Positions 54,269-64,000 of a stretch of 64,000 nt of DNA are shown here, piece after piece; positions within the stretch are counted from its first letter, which is position 1; each line of letters opens with the position of its first letter. The DNA is taken from positions 10,768,478 to 10,832,477 of the forward strand of contig OZ007514.1 in the NCBI GenBank assembly GCA_963931865.1, given 5' to 3'. The translations under genes were made by a program, and so were the position numbers. The stretch comes from Axinella damicornis. Lineage: Eukaryota; Porifera; Demospongiae; Axinellida; Axinellidae. The notes under the pieces were generated by a model, which was given only the letters and a program-made list of their open reading frames with translations, searched no databases and was not told the origin of the DNA.

Positions 54269-55321
54269 ATGCTTCGCCGTGAGATACGCATTCTTGTCTT
54301 CATCACTACATTCGTTTTACTGCTCATCTTGTTCTACCAACGGAACTTAACAACATCTTCCCACGGGCAGCTGGACTTGGGGACACAAGAATTTTCCGAC
54401 TATGCTCAGGGAAGAAACCTAAAGTCGTACTGGGAAGAGAAAGTTACAAGTCGCTACTCCTCTGAACCTCTCCCAAGAAGTGTGATAGAGAATGTGGAGC
54501 AGTTTTTGTTTTTCGTCGGGTATGCCAGGAGCGGGCACAGCATTATTGCCAGTATGCTTGACGCCCATCCCAATGTCGTCATAGCACACGAATATGCACT
54601 GTTCACAAAATGGGAGAGTGAACCCGCAGAACACAAAAACAAAACCTGGCTCTTCAACACCCTGTACGATAACTCGAGGCTCAGTACGTACCGAGGTCTT
54701 AGGACTCAGCATGCCCTAAAGAAGGGCTACACACTTGCCATCCCTGGATCGTGGCAGGGGAGGTTTGATACTTCGACTGGTATTTCCGTTATCGGGGACA
54801 AGTCGGGAGGAATGACAGCACAAGTGTTCCGAAAGAACCGAAAGCATTTCTATTCACTCTATCAGGAGTTACGGAACACAGTGAAAATGCCGATTCATGC
54901 GATACATGTCGTGCGGAACCCGTATGACAACATAGCAACAATGCTTCTGTACAACGAACACCAGAAGTTCAGAGTGAATGAAACGCGTAAGTACGAAGAT
55001 GAAGAGGCACTGGATAGCCAGATCAGCAGCTACTTCCACCAGGTGAGGAGCGTTGTCGAGATGATAGATGCAGTTGGTCTCAAAGTGATTGAAATCCACA
55101 TCAAGGAATTCATTGCAAACCCGAAGGCAACGCTGAGAAAGCTTTGTCTAGCACTGCACATTGATTGTTCGGAAAGTTACTTACACATGTGTTCCGATAA
55201 AGCATTCACCTCAGAGTCCCGCAGTCGATCACTGGTGAAATGGACTCCTTCTCTCATAGATAAGGTGTACCAGAACATCAAGAAGTACAAACATCTTCAG
55301 AGATATTCTTTCTACTCTTAA
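54269..55321 (+). CDS. Type II membrane sulfotransferase-like protein, 350 aa
   Basis: Predicted PAPS-dependent sulfotransferase of the Golgi lumen. The frame is open from 54203, but the first ATG is at 54269, just after a probable acceptor (CTCTGCAG), so an upstream non-coding exon is likely. A short cytoplasmic MLRREIRI is followed by a membrane anchor (about 8-23) and a lumenal domain. The 5'-phosphosulfate loop is FFVGYARSGHSIIASML (81-97). The 3'-phosphate region is HVVRNPYDNIATML (213-226). N-glycosylation sites occur at 26, 124 and 237. The C-terminal FIANPKATLRKLCLALHID (281-299) is typical of the family. Whether it acts on a glycan or a protein cannot be told. The coding part is a single exon. 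The next gene downstream starts at 56085 on the same strand. Confidence 0.88.
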   Translation: MLRREIRILVFITTFVLLLILFYQRNLTTSSHGQLDLGTQEFSDYAQGRNLKSYWEEKVTSRYSSEPLPRSVIENVEQFLFFVGYARSGHSIIASMLDAHPNVVIAHEYALFTKWESEPAEHKNKTWLFNTLYDNSRLSTYRGLRTQHALKKGYTLAIPGSWQGRFDTSTGISVIGDKSGGMTAQVFRKNRKHFYSLYQELRNTVKMPIHAIHVVRNPYDNIATMLLYNEHQKFRVNETRKYEDEEALDSQISSYFHQVRSVVEMIDAVGLKVIEIHIKEFIANPKATLRKLCLALHIDCSESYLHMCSDKAFTSESRSRSLVKWTPSLIDKVYQNIKKYKHLQRYSFYS

Positions 55322-56084
55322 TACTAAAGAATCACTTGCAGTTGACCTCAATGTCGTGTGTTCCAACCTGCCATATTTGCTACACTGTACAGTCACTTTT
55401 TTAAGAATCAACTTTTATACCTTTGTTACAAATGGATGTGGACTCACGGGGCAGCTCAGTGTGCAATAGACAGGTGGCACCAGCACGTTTTATACAGGAC
55501 TATATAGCACTACTGGGGCATCAGTAGTGGCCGTATTAACAGTGACCCAGTCATCGACAGGCCCGTTCCACTGTACGGATCGCATGCGAGCTCAAGTTAG
55601 CTATAGGTTCCAAGTGTACATGTTTGAGCAAGAGTATAGTTACCAATAGTATAAGCATGTCTTCAAGGATGCCAGGAATGACCCCACCAAGAGCCCCACC
55701 CACTTTTGCTCTCATAACTTTTGTACATTGCATGCTCTGATTTTCCAGGCAATTACCCCCATCATGCATGCACTAGGAATTGTGCGACAGGAATGCCCCA
55801 CCCACCTTAATTCCTTATTCGATATTCCAAGAATGTTCCATGAGAGCCCCACCCACCATTCCAGCTATCTGTTGCATTGGCCAGACCCCATTCCGCATGG
55901 AGCTGGTCTGTGGGCCAGCCCCATTCCGATTTCGCACAATTTATTCACCGCGTGATTTCCGGGAGAACGGACCAGTCAGAATTCATGTGTGGGCGTCTTT
56001 TGATTTTTGGCGCTCAACACTAGTCAACAGAGCTAGGTCTGAACGAGCTCTCAGTCAAGATAACAAGCCAAGGCATCATCAGTC
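55322..56084 (+). other. 3' flank of sulfotransferase and 5' flank of the kinase gene
   Basis: GCCCCACCCACC-containing direct repeats occur near 55690, 55795 and 55845. No consensus AATAAA is seen just after the sulfotransferase stop. The kinase promoter should lie near the right end. Confidence 0.4.
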
Positions 56085-58571
56085 ATGATCGGCGGTGACT
56101 ATATCGCGAGAGAAAACTCTGGCAAGGCTGCATGTAACCTCAGAGGATCCCGCCGGGGAAAGAAGTTGAGGGTAAGTAGCCTAGAGGCATGTAGAGGGTG
56201 GGATGGTTAGGAAGGCGGGTGGATGGACTCTTACCCGGGGCGCTCACACCTGCATTTTGTTGGGTTTGCTGATACAACGGATGTTAATCCAGCAATCCAG
56301 ATTTGGCCAACCCTAGATTGGCGAAGGTGTCCACAAGCTAGGATCAGGGAGGAAGGGTCTGGGCACGGGAAGGAAGGGTCTGAGTAGTCTAGCGGGCTAG
56401 CCCCTCGAATTTTCCCCAGCACGGATCGACTCACGTGACCGCACGGGGAAAAGGAGGGTCTAGAAACTTTGGACCACTTTGCTTGGGCTCTACTCGAAAT
56501 CGGGTAGAGCCAATCAGATTGCAGCTGTCACGTGGTGATCTTTCAAATCGCTCGGTACAAGCGTTGAGGACTGTCTGAAGTTGCCTGCGATTGCTGTTCT
56601 CCTGCACAACGACCAAACAGACAGAAGTACAAACAGCCAATGAGGTTAGCGGGCCGGAATCGACTGACTGCAGTTGCACTAATTGGAATATTATGACGTA
56701 AACGGACGGGATGTGAGCTTAATTGCATTCTTTCGTACCGAGTAAAGTGGTCCAAAGTTTCTAGACCTTCTCCGCGCGCGCATACTGAAAGCGATCGAGC
56801 GCTGGAGAAAGCGAAGGGCTAGCTTGTTAGACTAGGGTCTGAGCATGTGTATGGGCCTGGTTATTCCCACACCGGAATATAGTCTCGTTCCCAGACCCCA
56901 CTCGTCTGGGAATGAGGCTAACTGGAATACTGGTGTGCCCAATCAGATATGTTGATGTCATGGAAATGGTAGGCAGCAGAGGTCGAAATAACATGCGGTC
57001 ATCGGTCAATTTCCGTGCATTTAGCTAAAATGACCGCACACTAATCACTTGTTCGGTAAGCGGACCGATCAACATGCATGAATACAATCACCTAAGTGCA
57101 TGACCCATAATGACTGTACCTGGTTCGAATCTGCCAATTTCTTTTTCTCTCTTTCTTTATGCATGAGTTCTAGTCAACCAAATTCTTTTTTTTCCCCCAA
57201 TGCACATATACACACAACCAACATGGATTTGAATCTAGCTTGGAGAACACACATTCATGCTCTTATGATTTATTTTTGGTGACGGGCGCGGGCATGACCT
57301 AACATATTTTGTAAATGTCCAATCAAAATCTAAAGTGCTAGGACATTTGACCGCTCAACGTGTAATCCATATTTCGACCTCTGGGCAGCGCACATACCAA
57401 TGGGAGGCCGTGCCAATAAGCACAGCTGCAACTCCACACGGTCAACCCGTACTAAAGAAGGGGTAGAGTTACTACGCATTCTTCCGTATATTATCGCAAA
57501 GTCAACAGTCAAAAGCCTCGAAAATCAGCGCAGTCAACAGTCAAGCCGCACAAAAGAGCGGTCAATGTGTAGCCTAGCCGGGACCGAGGCTAGTGGGTCC
57601 GGAATGTGCACGTGATATTGCGTGTGTTTGCTGCTCTGCTTGCTTGTGTCCAGATTGCTGTGGAGGGGAACATAGCCAGTGGGAAGTCCACTCTGCTGAA
57701 CAAGCTGTCCCAACTCGAGACAGTTGAGGTAAGAGAGATTTTGTGATCGTTTCATTTAGAAAATCGTTTTTTGGTGGTGGTAAAGGGGGGGGGAGTTGAT
57801 GAAGTATCCACTGCCAGTTTGACTTGGCCATGGGAAGAATCTCTTGTTGCATTCTGGACGGTCCACCCTCATCATGCATGTATGGATGGACTGGGTTAGG
57901 TTAGGAGTGTTCTCTGCTGAATGTCACCTACATGTACACTATCATTTGATCATCGGTAATCTTTGCGTGTGTGTGTGGGGGGGGAGTTGTATGTGTGCAT
58001 GTGAGGATTGGCTGGGTTAGGAGTGTGCTGTGCCGAATGTGTAATACACCCACCTAAACTATCGTTGGTAATCTTGGCGTGTGTGTGTGGGGGGGAGAGC
58101 TGTGTGTGTGATGTTGGGAGGTTTCGTTTGGGGGGGGGGGGGGGGGGCATGAAATTTTATTGAAGGCAACTCATGCCCCCCCTCACTTTGCCACGTACAC
58201 TGCAATTTCATCCCCCCCTGAACAATTTTCTAACTGAAGCACTGTGACCCGGCTGTCTGTTCTGTTCACACACGATCAGGTGTTGATAGAGCCGGTGGAC
58301 AAGTGGAGGAACCTCGGTGGAGGCAACGTGATTGTGAGTTATTGAGTATGTGACAACTAGCACACATTGCACCATGCGATTGTTTTTGCTGTATGGCGCC
58401 TACAATGTAAGCTAGAACTAGTCACTCGTGGCATGAGGGAATCACTCGAGTTGCCTGATGCAGTGCAAGACAAGTGTTGTACCTGAGCTAATGTAATCAC
58501 AGCACACATTATTACCTTCATCTCACACATATGTCCCTCCTGCCCCCCTCCCCCCTGCCCACACACACACA

Positions 58572-58620
<49 letters not shown>

Positions 58621-61453
58621 CTCATCCGTGGGCCAGGGTCGTATGTATGAGGACGCCAGCCGGTGGGGGTACCTGTTCCAGTCCTACGTCCTCCTCACCA
58701 TGATGGAGCTGCACCACACGGAAGTGGTACGTGCCCTCGACTGGTTGCAATACATTATATCAGTACTACTGTGGCTTTAGTCTGGGTGAGTTTAGTCTCG
58801 TGCCCAGCTGGAAGCAACCTATGGAAATCCGTCTGGTAACAGTAACATTGGGCAGTAATCTTGGTATAATGGTGTAGTGTAGAATGTATTGAAGCCACAT
58901 AGAGGCTTATTAAACAACTACGTTAGCGTATAATTATGTAAGGAGTACTGTAGTCTTGTGCGCTGCCTGAAGCATCAATATACAGCGTTTCTGTTGGTAC
59001 GCTCAAATTCCTTCCTGCACACATAATCATTGTGAGAGACTGTGTATACAGCCTCCCTCCCACCTGGCCTGACAACATTGCGTAATGTATTCATGATGGT
59101 ACTGTTGTTGTGTCTTCCTTTCACTGTCCTTCTTCCTCCCCCCTCCCTCCCACCACCACCGACAGCCCTCCCCTGTTATGGCGCTAGAGAGAAGTGTGTT
59201 CAGTGCAAGATACTGTTTTGTGGAGAACCTGCATAAGAGGTATGTGCACATTTTGGGATGAGTTCACTGGTTGGCAGCTACACTCACTGAGGGCAGCACG
59301 TACAGTAACGATGTCATTACCCTTACAAGGTGTACATTTAACAGTAAATATTTGACACCAGTGTTTTCGTTCAAGGGGGATGAATTGTAGCGTGGCAATG
59401 TAACAGGGAGGCATGATTTGCCTTGTGTACATGTGCATAAGTAATTCTTGGGGAGGGGGGGAGGGGGGGAAGGGGGCGGGGGGGACGACAAGGATTCAAG
59501 TGGAGCAAATGCCTGAATGAAACCCTGGACACACTGTATGACCACAGAGTTACGGTCTCATCTCTCCCTCCCTCCCCTCAGTGGTATCATTGACGACATG
59601 GAGTACGCATGCTACTGCCAGTGGTTTGACCATGTGACAAAGCAAAACCCTCCTCACCTGGACCTCATTGGTAAGCCTTCCACCAGGATCTCTCTCAGGT
59701 GCACAAGCGCAAGCGTGAATTGAACAAAACATTGATAGTAGGCAGGGAATGGGGTAAATCTTCCACTGTGGGTCTCTCTGAGGTCCACAAGCATGAATTG
59801 AAGAAAATATTGGCAGGGAATGGTGGGGGGGGGGGGGCCTTTCCTGGACCTCATTGGTAAGCCTTCCACCCTGGGCCTCTCTCAGGTGCACAATTAACAT
59901 TAGGTTGGGGCGTGAGGGGGACTATTAGCTTCTTATGTAGGAAATCATAAGATAATGATAATTATCGACTAAGTAGGTTGGTAGCAGGGAACTGAAACTT
60001 TGTCAGCAGGCTGGCACCTAGCTGGCAGCTCTCTGTGGAGAGGTCTGACAAACTCTTACCTCCGTTCGCGTTAGCACGGCATCGCCCGTGACAGTTCTCC
60101 CTTCAGACAACCTTGTGCAATCGTGTCTCTGCTGAGCAGTGCACTAGTGTCATGTACATGTAGCCCGTACACTTCCAGTACAAAGTAAGTGCAAAGGCCG
60201 TGTGTCACTAGTGTATTCCCACCCCACCCCCCAACTTCCGTCAGTCACAAACAGACAGACAGACAGACACATGTTACAGTATTCATTATGCTCAGAACAA
60301 CACTGAGTAGAATTAGTTTCAGCACATGGCCTACACAACAGTCACCTCCTCTTTAACCTTACCTGCACTTGTGTGCACTCCATGCTGGCTATGCACAATT
60401 TTGTGAATACCCTTTCAAATTGAGTGAGTCTCGGGTTCTGACGTGCATTATCTTGCTTCAGTTTACCTCAGATCATCTCCCAAAGTCTGTTATGAGAGGC
60501 TCCTGCGAAGAGGACGGAAGGAGGAGAAGCCAGTGACTCTGGTGAGCAGATGAGTTCATAGTTTCATGCCAGGGTTTCATCCAGTGGGGAGCTTCACTCA
60601 AAAAAAAAGGAGATCTACAATGTAATAACTATATAGGTGGATTTCAGGGGGGAAACGGTTGAAAAGCACACACATACACACAAGCTGTATAATTCATTGA
60701 GTTCAGAAAGAGTGTGTCTGCCTTGATATTAATGTGCTGAATAAGGTAAGATTCTTAACTGCCACTCAGAGGGGGGGGGGGGGGGGGGGGGGAGTGCTGA
60801 GCTTTCCCCTCATCCTAGATGATACCCTGCATGCAGACACGCTAAGTCAACAGCAGATGCTCAATCTTTACTCATGACTGTACACTCTTCCGCCCCTCCC
60901 TCTTTTCTATCCCCTTTAGGACTACCTGGAGTCTCTGCACGATCGCTATGAGGAGTGGCTTGGTAATGAGAAACGTCACAGTTGGCATGGCAACGTACCC
61001 GTTCTGGTACGTACACTTACATGTCCTCTGCCAGTCATTTTGCTTATAATGAACGTATTTAGCACACTGTACATGTGTAGGTGAGGACTCAGGAGGTTGT
61101 TAGCTTTTGCCAATAGCCTTTGATGTTACAGAACATATTTTGGAGTAATGGAGTGCTTGTTTTGTTCTCCAGATTCTCTGCACATACATTGTATTTAGTA
61201 TGCCACTTGCTACTATTATCGAACAAGGATACTTGCACCTAAAAGTGGTCGCATTATGTGAATGTCACAGGGCAAAACTATGACAAAAATTGATGATGTC
61301 AATGTAACTGCTCTGTTGACTCTGCATTCCTCTGTGTAGGTGATCGATGGTGATGAGGACTCTACTCTGAACAGGACCGTGCACACCAAACACTGTACTC
61401 ACATCTTCCACGAGCTTGGCCTTCCAGACCAGAGGACTCCAGTTGTGTCCTAG
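56085..61453 (+). CDS. TK2: TK2/dNK-type deoxyribonucleoside kinase, nine exons, 249 aa
   Basis: Phosphorylates deoxyribonucleosides to monophosphates for DNA precursor salvage. Exons: 56085-56171, 57654-57728, 58280-58333, 58637-58726, 59166-59239, 59582-59670, 60462-60541, 60920-61006 and 61340-61453 (stop TAG), all GT-AG and phase-compatible. Motifs: P-loop [10 protein letters not shown] (33-42); substrate-pocket EPVDKWRN (58-65) and [15 protein letters not shown] (76-90); ERS with [10 protein letters not shown] (110-124); VYLRSSP (157-163); Arg-rich lid [10 protein letters not shown] (169-178). The length matches animal dNK/TK2 (about 250). The sequence is closest in my reading to TK2 rather than dCK/dGK ([18 protein letters not shown]). 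The start is the first ATG after an in-frame stop at 56061. The N-terminal 29 residues are basic, but a mitochondrial signal is not certain. Intron 1 holds two transposable elements; intron 6 holds a copy of the exon 6 end. Confidence 0.93.
56385..56834. mobile_element. TAGTCTAG TIR element, copy 2, 450 bp, 9-bp duplication
   Basis: Close copy of 43174-43626. Both flanks are GGGTCTGAG. It lies in intron 1 of the kinase gene. The terminal repeat contains GGGCTAGC. Confidence 0.93.
56880..56920. mobile_element. 41-bp TAGTCTCG element
   Basis: TAGTCTCGTTCCCAGACCCC directly followed by the complement ending GGGAATGAGGCTA. Flanks ACCGGAATA and ACTGGAATA (8 of 9 match). Lies in kinase intron 1. 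Confidence 0.83.
57900..58160. repeat. Diverged tandem duplication in kinase intron 2
   Basis: GGTTAGGAGTGT.CTCTGC..AATGT / TCGGTAATCTTTGCGTGTGTG (57897-57985) is repeated at 58016-58090. It is followed by a G run at 58129-58147. Confidence 0.75.
58556..58618. repeat. (CA)n microsatellite in kinase intron 3
   Basis: CA repeats end 18 bp before the acceptor of exon 4. Confidence 0.97.
59658..59900 (+). repeat. Tandem copies of the exon 6 / intron 6 junction
   Basis: CTGGACCTCATTG|GTAAGCC at the true exon 6 end (59658) recurs at 59844-59892 with its following TTCCACC..TCTCTCAGGTGCACAA. A middle partial copy (TTCCACTGTGGGTCTCTCTG) lies near 59760. The second copy retains the last 13 exon bases and an intact donor. 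Confidence 0.9.
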
Positions 61454-61832
61454 ACTGACAGCTGTCACAGTAAATAGCTGAACAGTTTGTTTGTTTTGTT
61501 ACGTAACTGTCGTACTTGTTTGTACATAGTAGTGAGGTTTGTTTGTACATAGTACTGTAAGTAGTGAGACTTGTAGATAATAGTACTTGTACAACTATTA
61601 CATGTACCATCATAAATTATGTTGTAGTCCATGCAGGGTTTTAGGTTTTATGGGAGGGGGGGGGGCATTTGCCTCCCCTTGAGTCGTTGCTGCCTGTTGC
61701 TTGCAGTATGAAAAGTGCACGACAAAAGCTGGGTGTGGATGTCGTTCTTGATTCCAATCTTGGCAGCTGTAATTATGGTGTCTGTGCACGTGGGAGTGGC
61801 ACGTACATGTACTGCTGCAGTTGTACTATATA
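61454..61832. other. 3' flank of the kinase gene
   Basis: Contains repeats of GTTTGTACATAGTA (61515-61560), a weak CATAAA (61612) and a G run (61658-61666). Probably includes the 3' UTR. Confidence 0.4.
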
Positions 61833-63138
61833 AGTATCACCATAGTACCAAGCTATACCGGAAAATATCACGAGTTTGTTGCCGTAGTATTGTTACGAGT
61901 GCGAAGCACGAGTAACAATGCCGAAGGCGACAAACGAGTGATATGTTTCCGGTATAGCTTGGTACTATGGTGATACTGATTTTATCATACAAACCTGGAA
62001 TTTCATTGCACATTCCTCTACCAATGAACGTAGCGAATGCGCGTTACCATAGCTTGCTCATGGCGACAATATTTTCATTTCTGGTTGCCAACCCTTCGCG
62101 TTAGTACGGCAAGCTTCAAACGCTTGGGCGAGAAGGCCTGCGTATCAAGCCCAAGGCGGAGCCACGCCGATAACTGGCAGCTGTACGGTCGGGGCAGTTG
62201 TACGGTCCATTTCAAACGGAGTATACGAACGAGGTCAACCTCGACTTCCGGAAGTATCGAGATGTAAGTCAGCCCTCTTCAGGAGCCCAAAAGGTAGTCA
62301 GTACCAGCTAGTCCAGGTAGTCTCTGACACGAAACTATCACAGAGTTGCTGTAGCGCACGTGACTTACTGTACATAATACGGATTTCTCGCGTGACCAAC
62401 AGTACTAATACGGATTTTTCACGTGACCAACAGTACAAAATACGGGTTTTTATCATACACCTACGTTTGAATAATGTACAGCAGTCAATGGAAAAGCCTG
62501 GTACGCAAGCGCAGTTGATAAAAACCCGTATTTTGTACTGTTGGTCACGTGAAAAATCCGTATTAGTACTGTTGGTCACGCGAGAAATCCGTATTATGTA
62601 CAGTAAGTCACGTGCGCTACAGCAACTCTGTGATAGTTTCGTGTCAGAGACTACCTGGACTAGCTGGTACTGACTACCTTTTGGGCTCCTGAAGAGGGCT
62701 GACTTACATCTCGATACTTCCGGAAGTCGAGGTTGACCTCGTTCGTATACTCCGTTTGAAATGGACCGTACAACTGCCCCGACCGTACAGCTGCCAGTTA
62801 TCGGCGTGGCTCCGCCTTGGGCTTGGTACGCAGGCCTTCTCGCCCAAGCGTTTGAAGCTTGCCGTACTAACGCGAAGGGTTGGCAACCAGAAATGAAAAT
62901 ATTGTCGCCATGAGCAAGCTATGGTAACGCGCATTCGCTACGTTCATTGGTAGAGGAATGTGCAATGAAATTCCAGGTTTGTATGATAAAATCAGTATCA
63001 CCATAGTACCAAGCTATACCGGAAACATATCACTCGTTTGTCGCCTTCGGCATTGTTACTCGTGCTTCGCACTCGTAACAATACTACGGCAACAAACTCG
63101 TGATATTTTCCGGTATAGCTTGGTACTATGGTGATACT
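61833..63138. mobile_element. 1.3-kb near-perfect palindrome, dimer of repeat HP1
   Basis: Two arms of about 620 bp, each ending outward in a 145-bp hairpin (61833-61977 and 62994-63138), flank a 60-nt spacer (62456-62515). Each arm plus spacer corresponds to the unit at 9178-9884. The spacer occurs again in reverse complement at 63146-63214, just outside the right hairpin. Confidence 0.93.
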
Positions 63139-63498
63139 TATATATTATCAACTGCGCTTGCGTACCAGGCTTTTCCATTGACTGCTGTACATTATTCAAA
63201 CGTAGGTGTATGATAAAAGACAGTATTTAGAATACCAGCTGTGGAATCACAGCTAGAAATTATATAGCATGTGAGATCACTGGTGTCTCGTAACACACAG
63301 GATAAAGCGTATGGCCTCAGTTCTCTGCGAGTCTGTAGCAACTTATAAAATTTATGCCTGCATGCATGCATTGTTTCATTGTTCAATGTTTTTTCTTCTT
63401 TTTTTCCTTCAAGTCCTTTCTCTGCTATTGGAAATATATAATGCTGTTGCTTTTTTGGCCTGCGAGAACTCTCCTTCAGTATATATGCAGACGTTCAC

Positions 63499-63553
63499 TA
63501 GCCTCGTTCCCAGGCCTTCTACCTGAGGTATAGAAGGCCTGGGAACGAGGCTA
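63499..63553. mobile_element. 55-bp TAGCCTCG element
   Basis: Stem TAGCCTCGTTCCCAGGCCTT plus CTA, with a loop of a few bases. Flanks GACGTTCAC and GACGTTCAA (8 of 9 match). A further half-terminus (GCCTGGGAACCAGGCTA) follows at 63594-63610. Confidence 0.88.
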
Positions 63554-63721
63554 GACGTTCAACCAAATCCATCCCATCTTTCAACTACACGTGGCCTGGG
63601 AACCAGGCTAGTTTGTACAGTAACGCCCCCTATCGATCACAGAGGAAGCTGGCCCTGAAAGTTCTTCCGTTCAAATTCCTCGATCTTGTTACAGACTCCA
63701 CCTGGCGTTACCTCCCACAGA

Positions 63722-63771
63722 ATGGCCCAGGACCGGAGGAAGCAGCTGCTATCCTTCAAATACAACCAAAG
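63722..63771 (+). CDS. Candidate first coding exon of an unidentified gene, cut by window end
   Basis: A pyrimidine-rich CCTCCCACAG precedes AATGG. The ATG opens 16 codons (MAQDRRKQLLSFKYNQ) and ends in phase 2 at a good donor, GTGAGA. No family is recognised. A different frame is also open across 63610-63771 (..WRYLPQNGPGPEEAAAIL), so the coding frame is uncertain. Confidence 0.3.
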
Positions 63772-64000
63772 GTGAGAGTCTACTAGCTTGGGCACATGCC
63801 TCATTCGTCATGCATGTCTGTTGTATCGTTGAAGTCAACACTGTATAAAAGGGTGAAATGCGTTTAGCTTTGTACATCCGATCTAGCAGTCTAGTATAGT
63901 CAGGCAGATCTTGGATTGTGACCTTGGTTGAAGCTGAGCTGGTGATCCCTCCAACCAGGAGCTTATGAACTCAGTTGCTGCACAGCCAATCAGAGACCAC
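63772..64000. other. No feature recognised to window end
   Basis: If the candidate exon is real this is intron. Nothing else is seen. Confidence 0.35.

Overview
This window looks like the nuclear genome of a marine invertebrate animal. Protein-coding genes are split by GT-AG introns, mostly short. Recognisable metazoan proteins (a Rab GTPase, TAF10, a TK2-type deoxynucleoside kinase, a Golgi-type sulfotransferase) sit among many small terminal-inverted-repeat (TIR) elements, minisatellites, CA/TG repeats and poly-G tracts. A sponge or another early-branching animal is my guess, from the style of the repeats and the HIRAN-like domain fragments. The sequence itself does not prove it.

Layout. 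Positions 1-360 hold a frameshifted Ulp1-type protease fragment running off the left edge. Positions 6105-20693 (minus) hold four exons of a Rab-family GTPase. Its 9.8-kb first intron contains a tyrosine-recombinase-like gene fragment, a 116-bp minisatellite, a coiled-coil candidate gene and two TIR elements carrying decayed HIRAN-like sequence. One of those two is interrupted by a solo LTR. A LINE reverse-transcriptase fragment lies at 21.2-21.9 kb. From 22 to 43 kb I see almost only repeats: TIR elements, palindromes, minisatellites and a tRNA-related SINE candidate.

From 40.8 to 46.1 kb (minus) lie two exons of TAF10 and, upstream on the same strand, an intact 545-codon ORF of unknown family. 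Positions 47382-52915 are a complete, apparently very young LTR retrotransposon with identical 467-bp LTRs, a 5-bp target duplication, a tRNA-Leu primer site and one 1498-codon gag-pol ORF. Its pol order is protease-integrase-RT-RNase H, although the RT and integrase are Ty3/gypsy-like (Gmr1-type order). A type II membrane sulfotransferase follows (54269-55321, plus), then a nine-exon TK2/dNK gene (56085-61453, plus). Near the right edge are a 1.3-kb palindrome and one weak candidate exon.

The most distinctive non-genic signal is a dense family of foldback elements ending in TAGCCTCGTTCCCAGGC and its complement. Fourteen copies are flanked by 9-bp target duplications that match at 7 to 9 positions. 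Copies run from 612 bp down to 29 bp, and many have inner stems found in no other copy here. A separate 450-bp TIR family also makes 9-bp duplications. The genes do not form a pathway; they are unrelated host genes embedded in mobile DNA.
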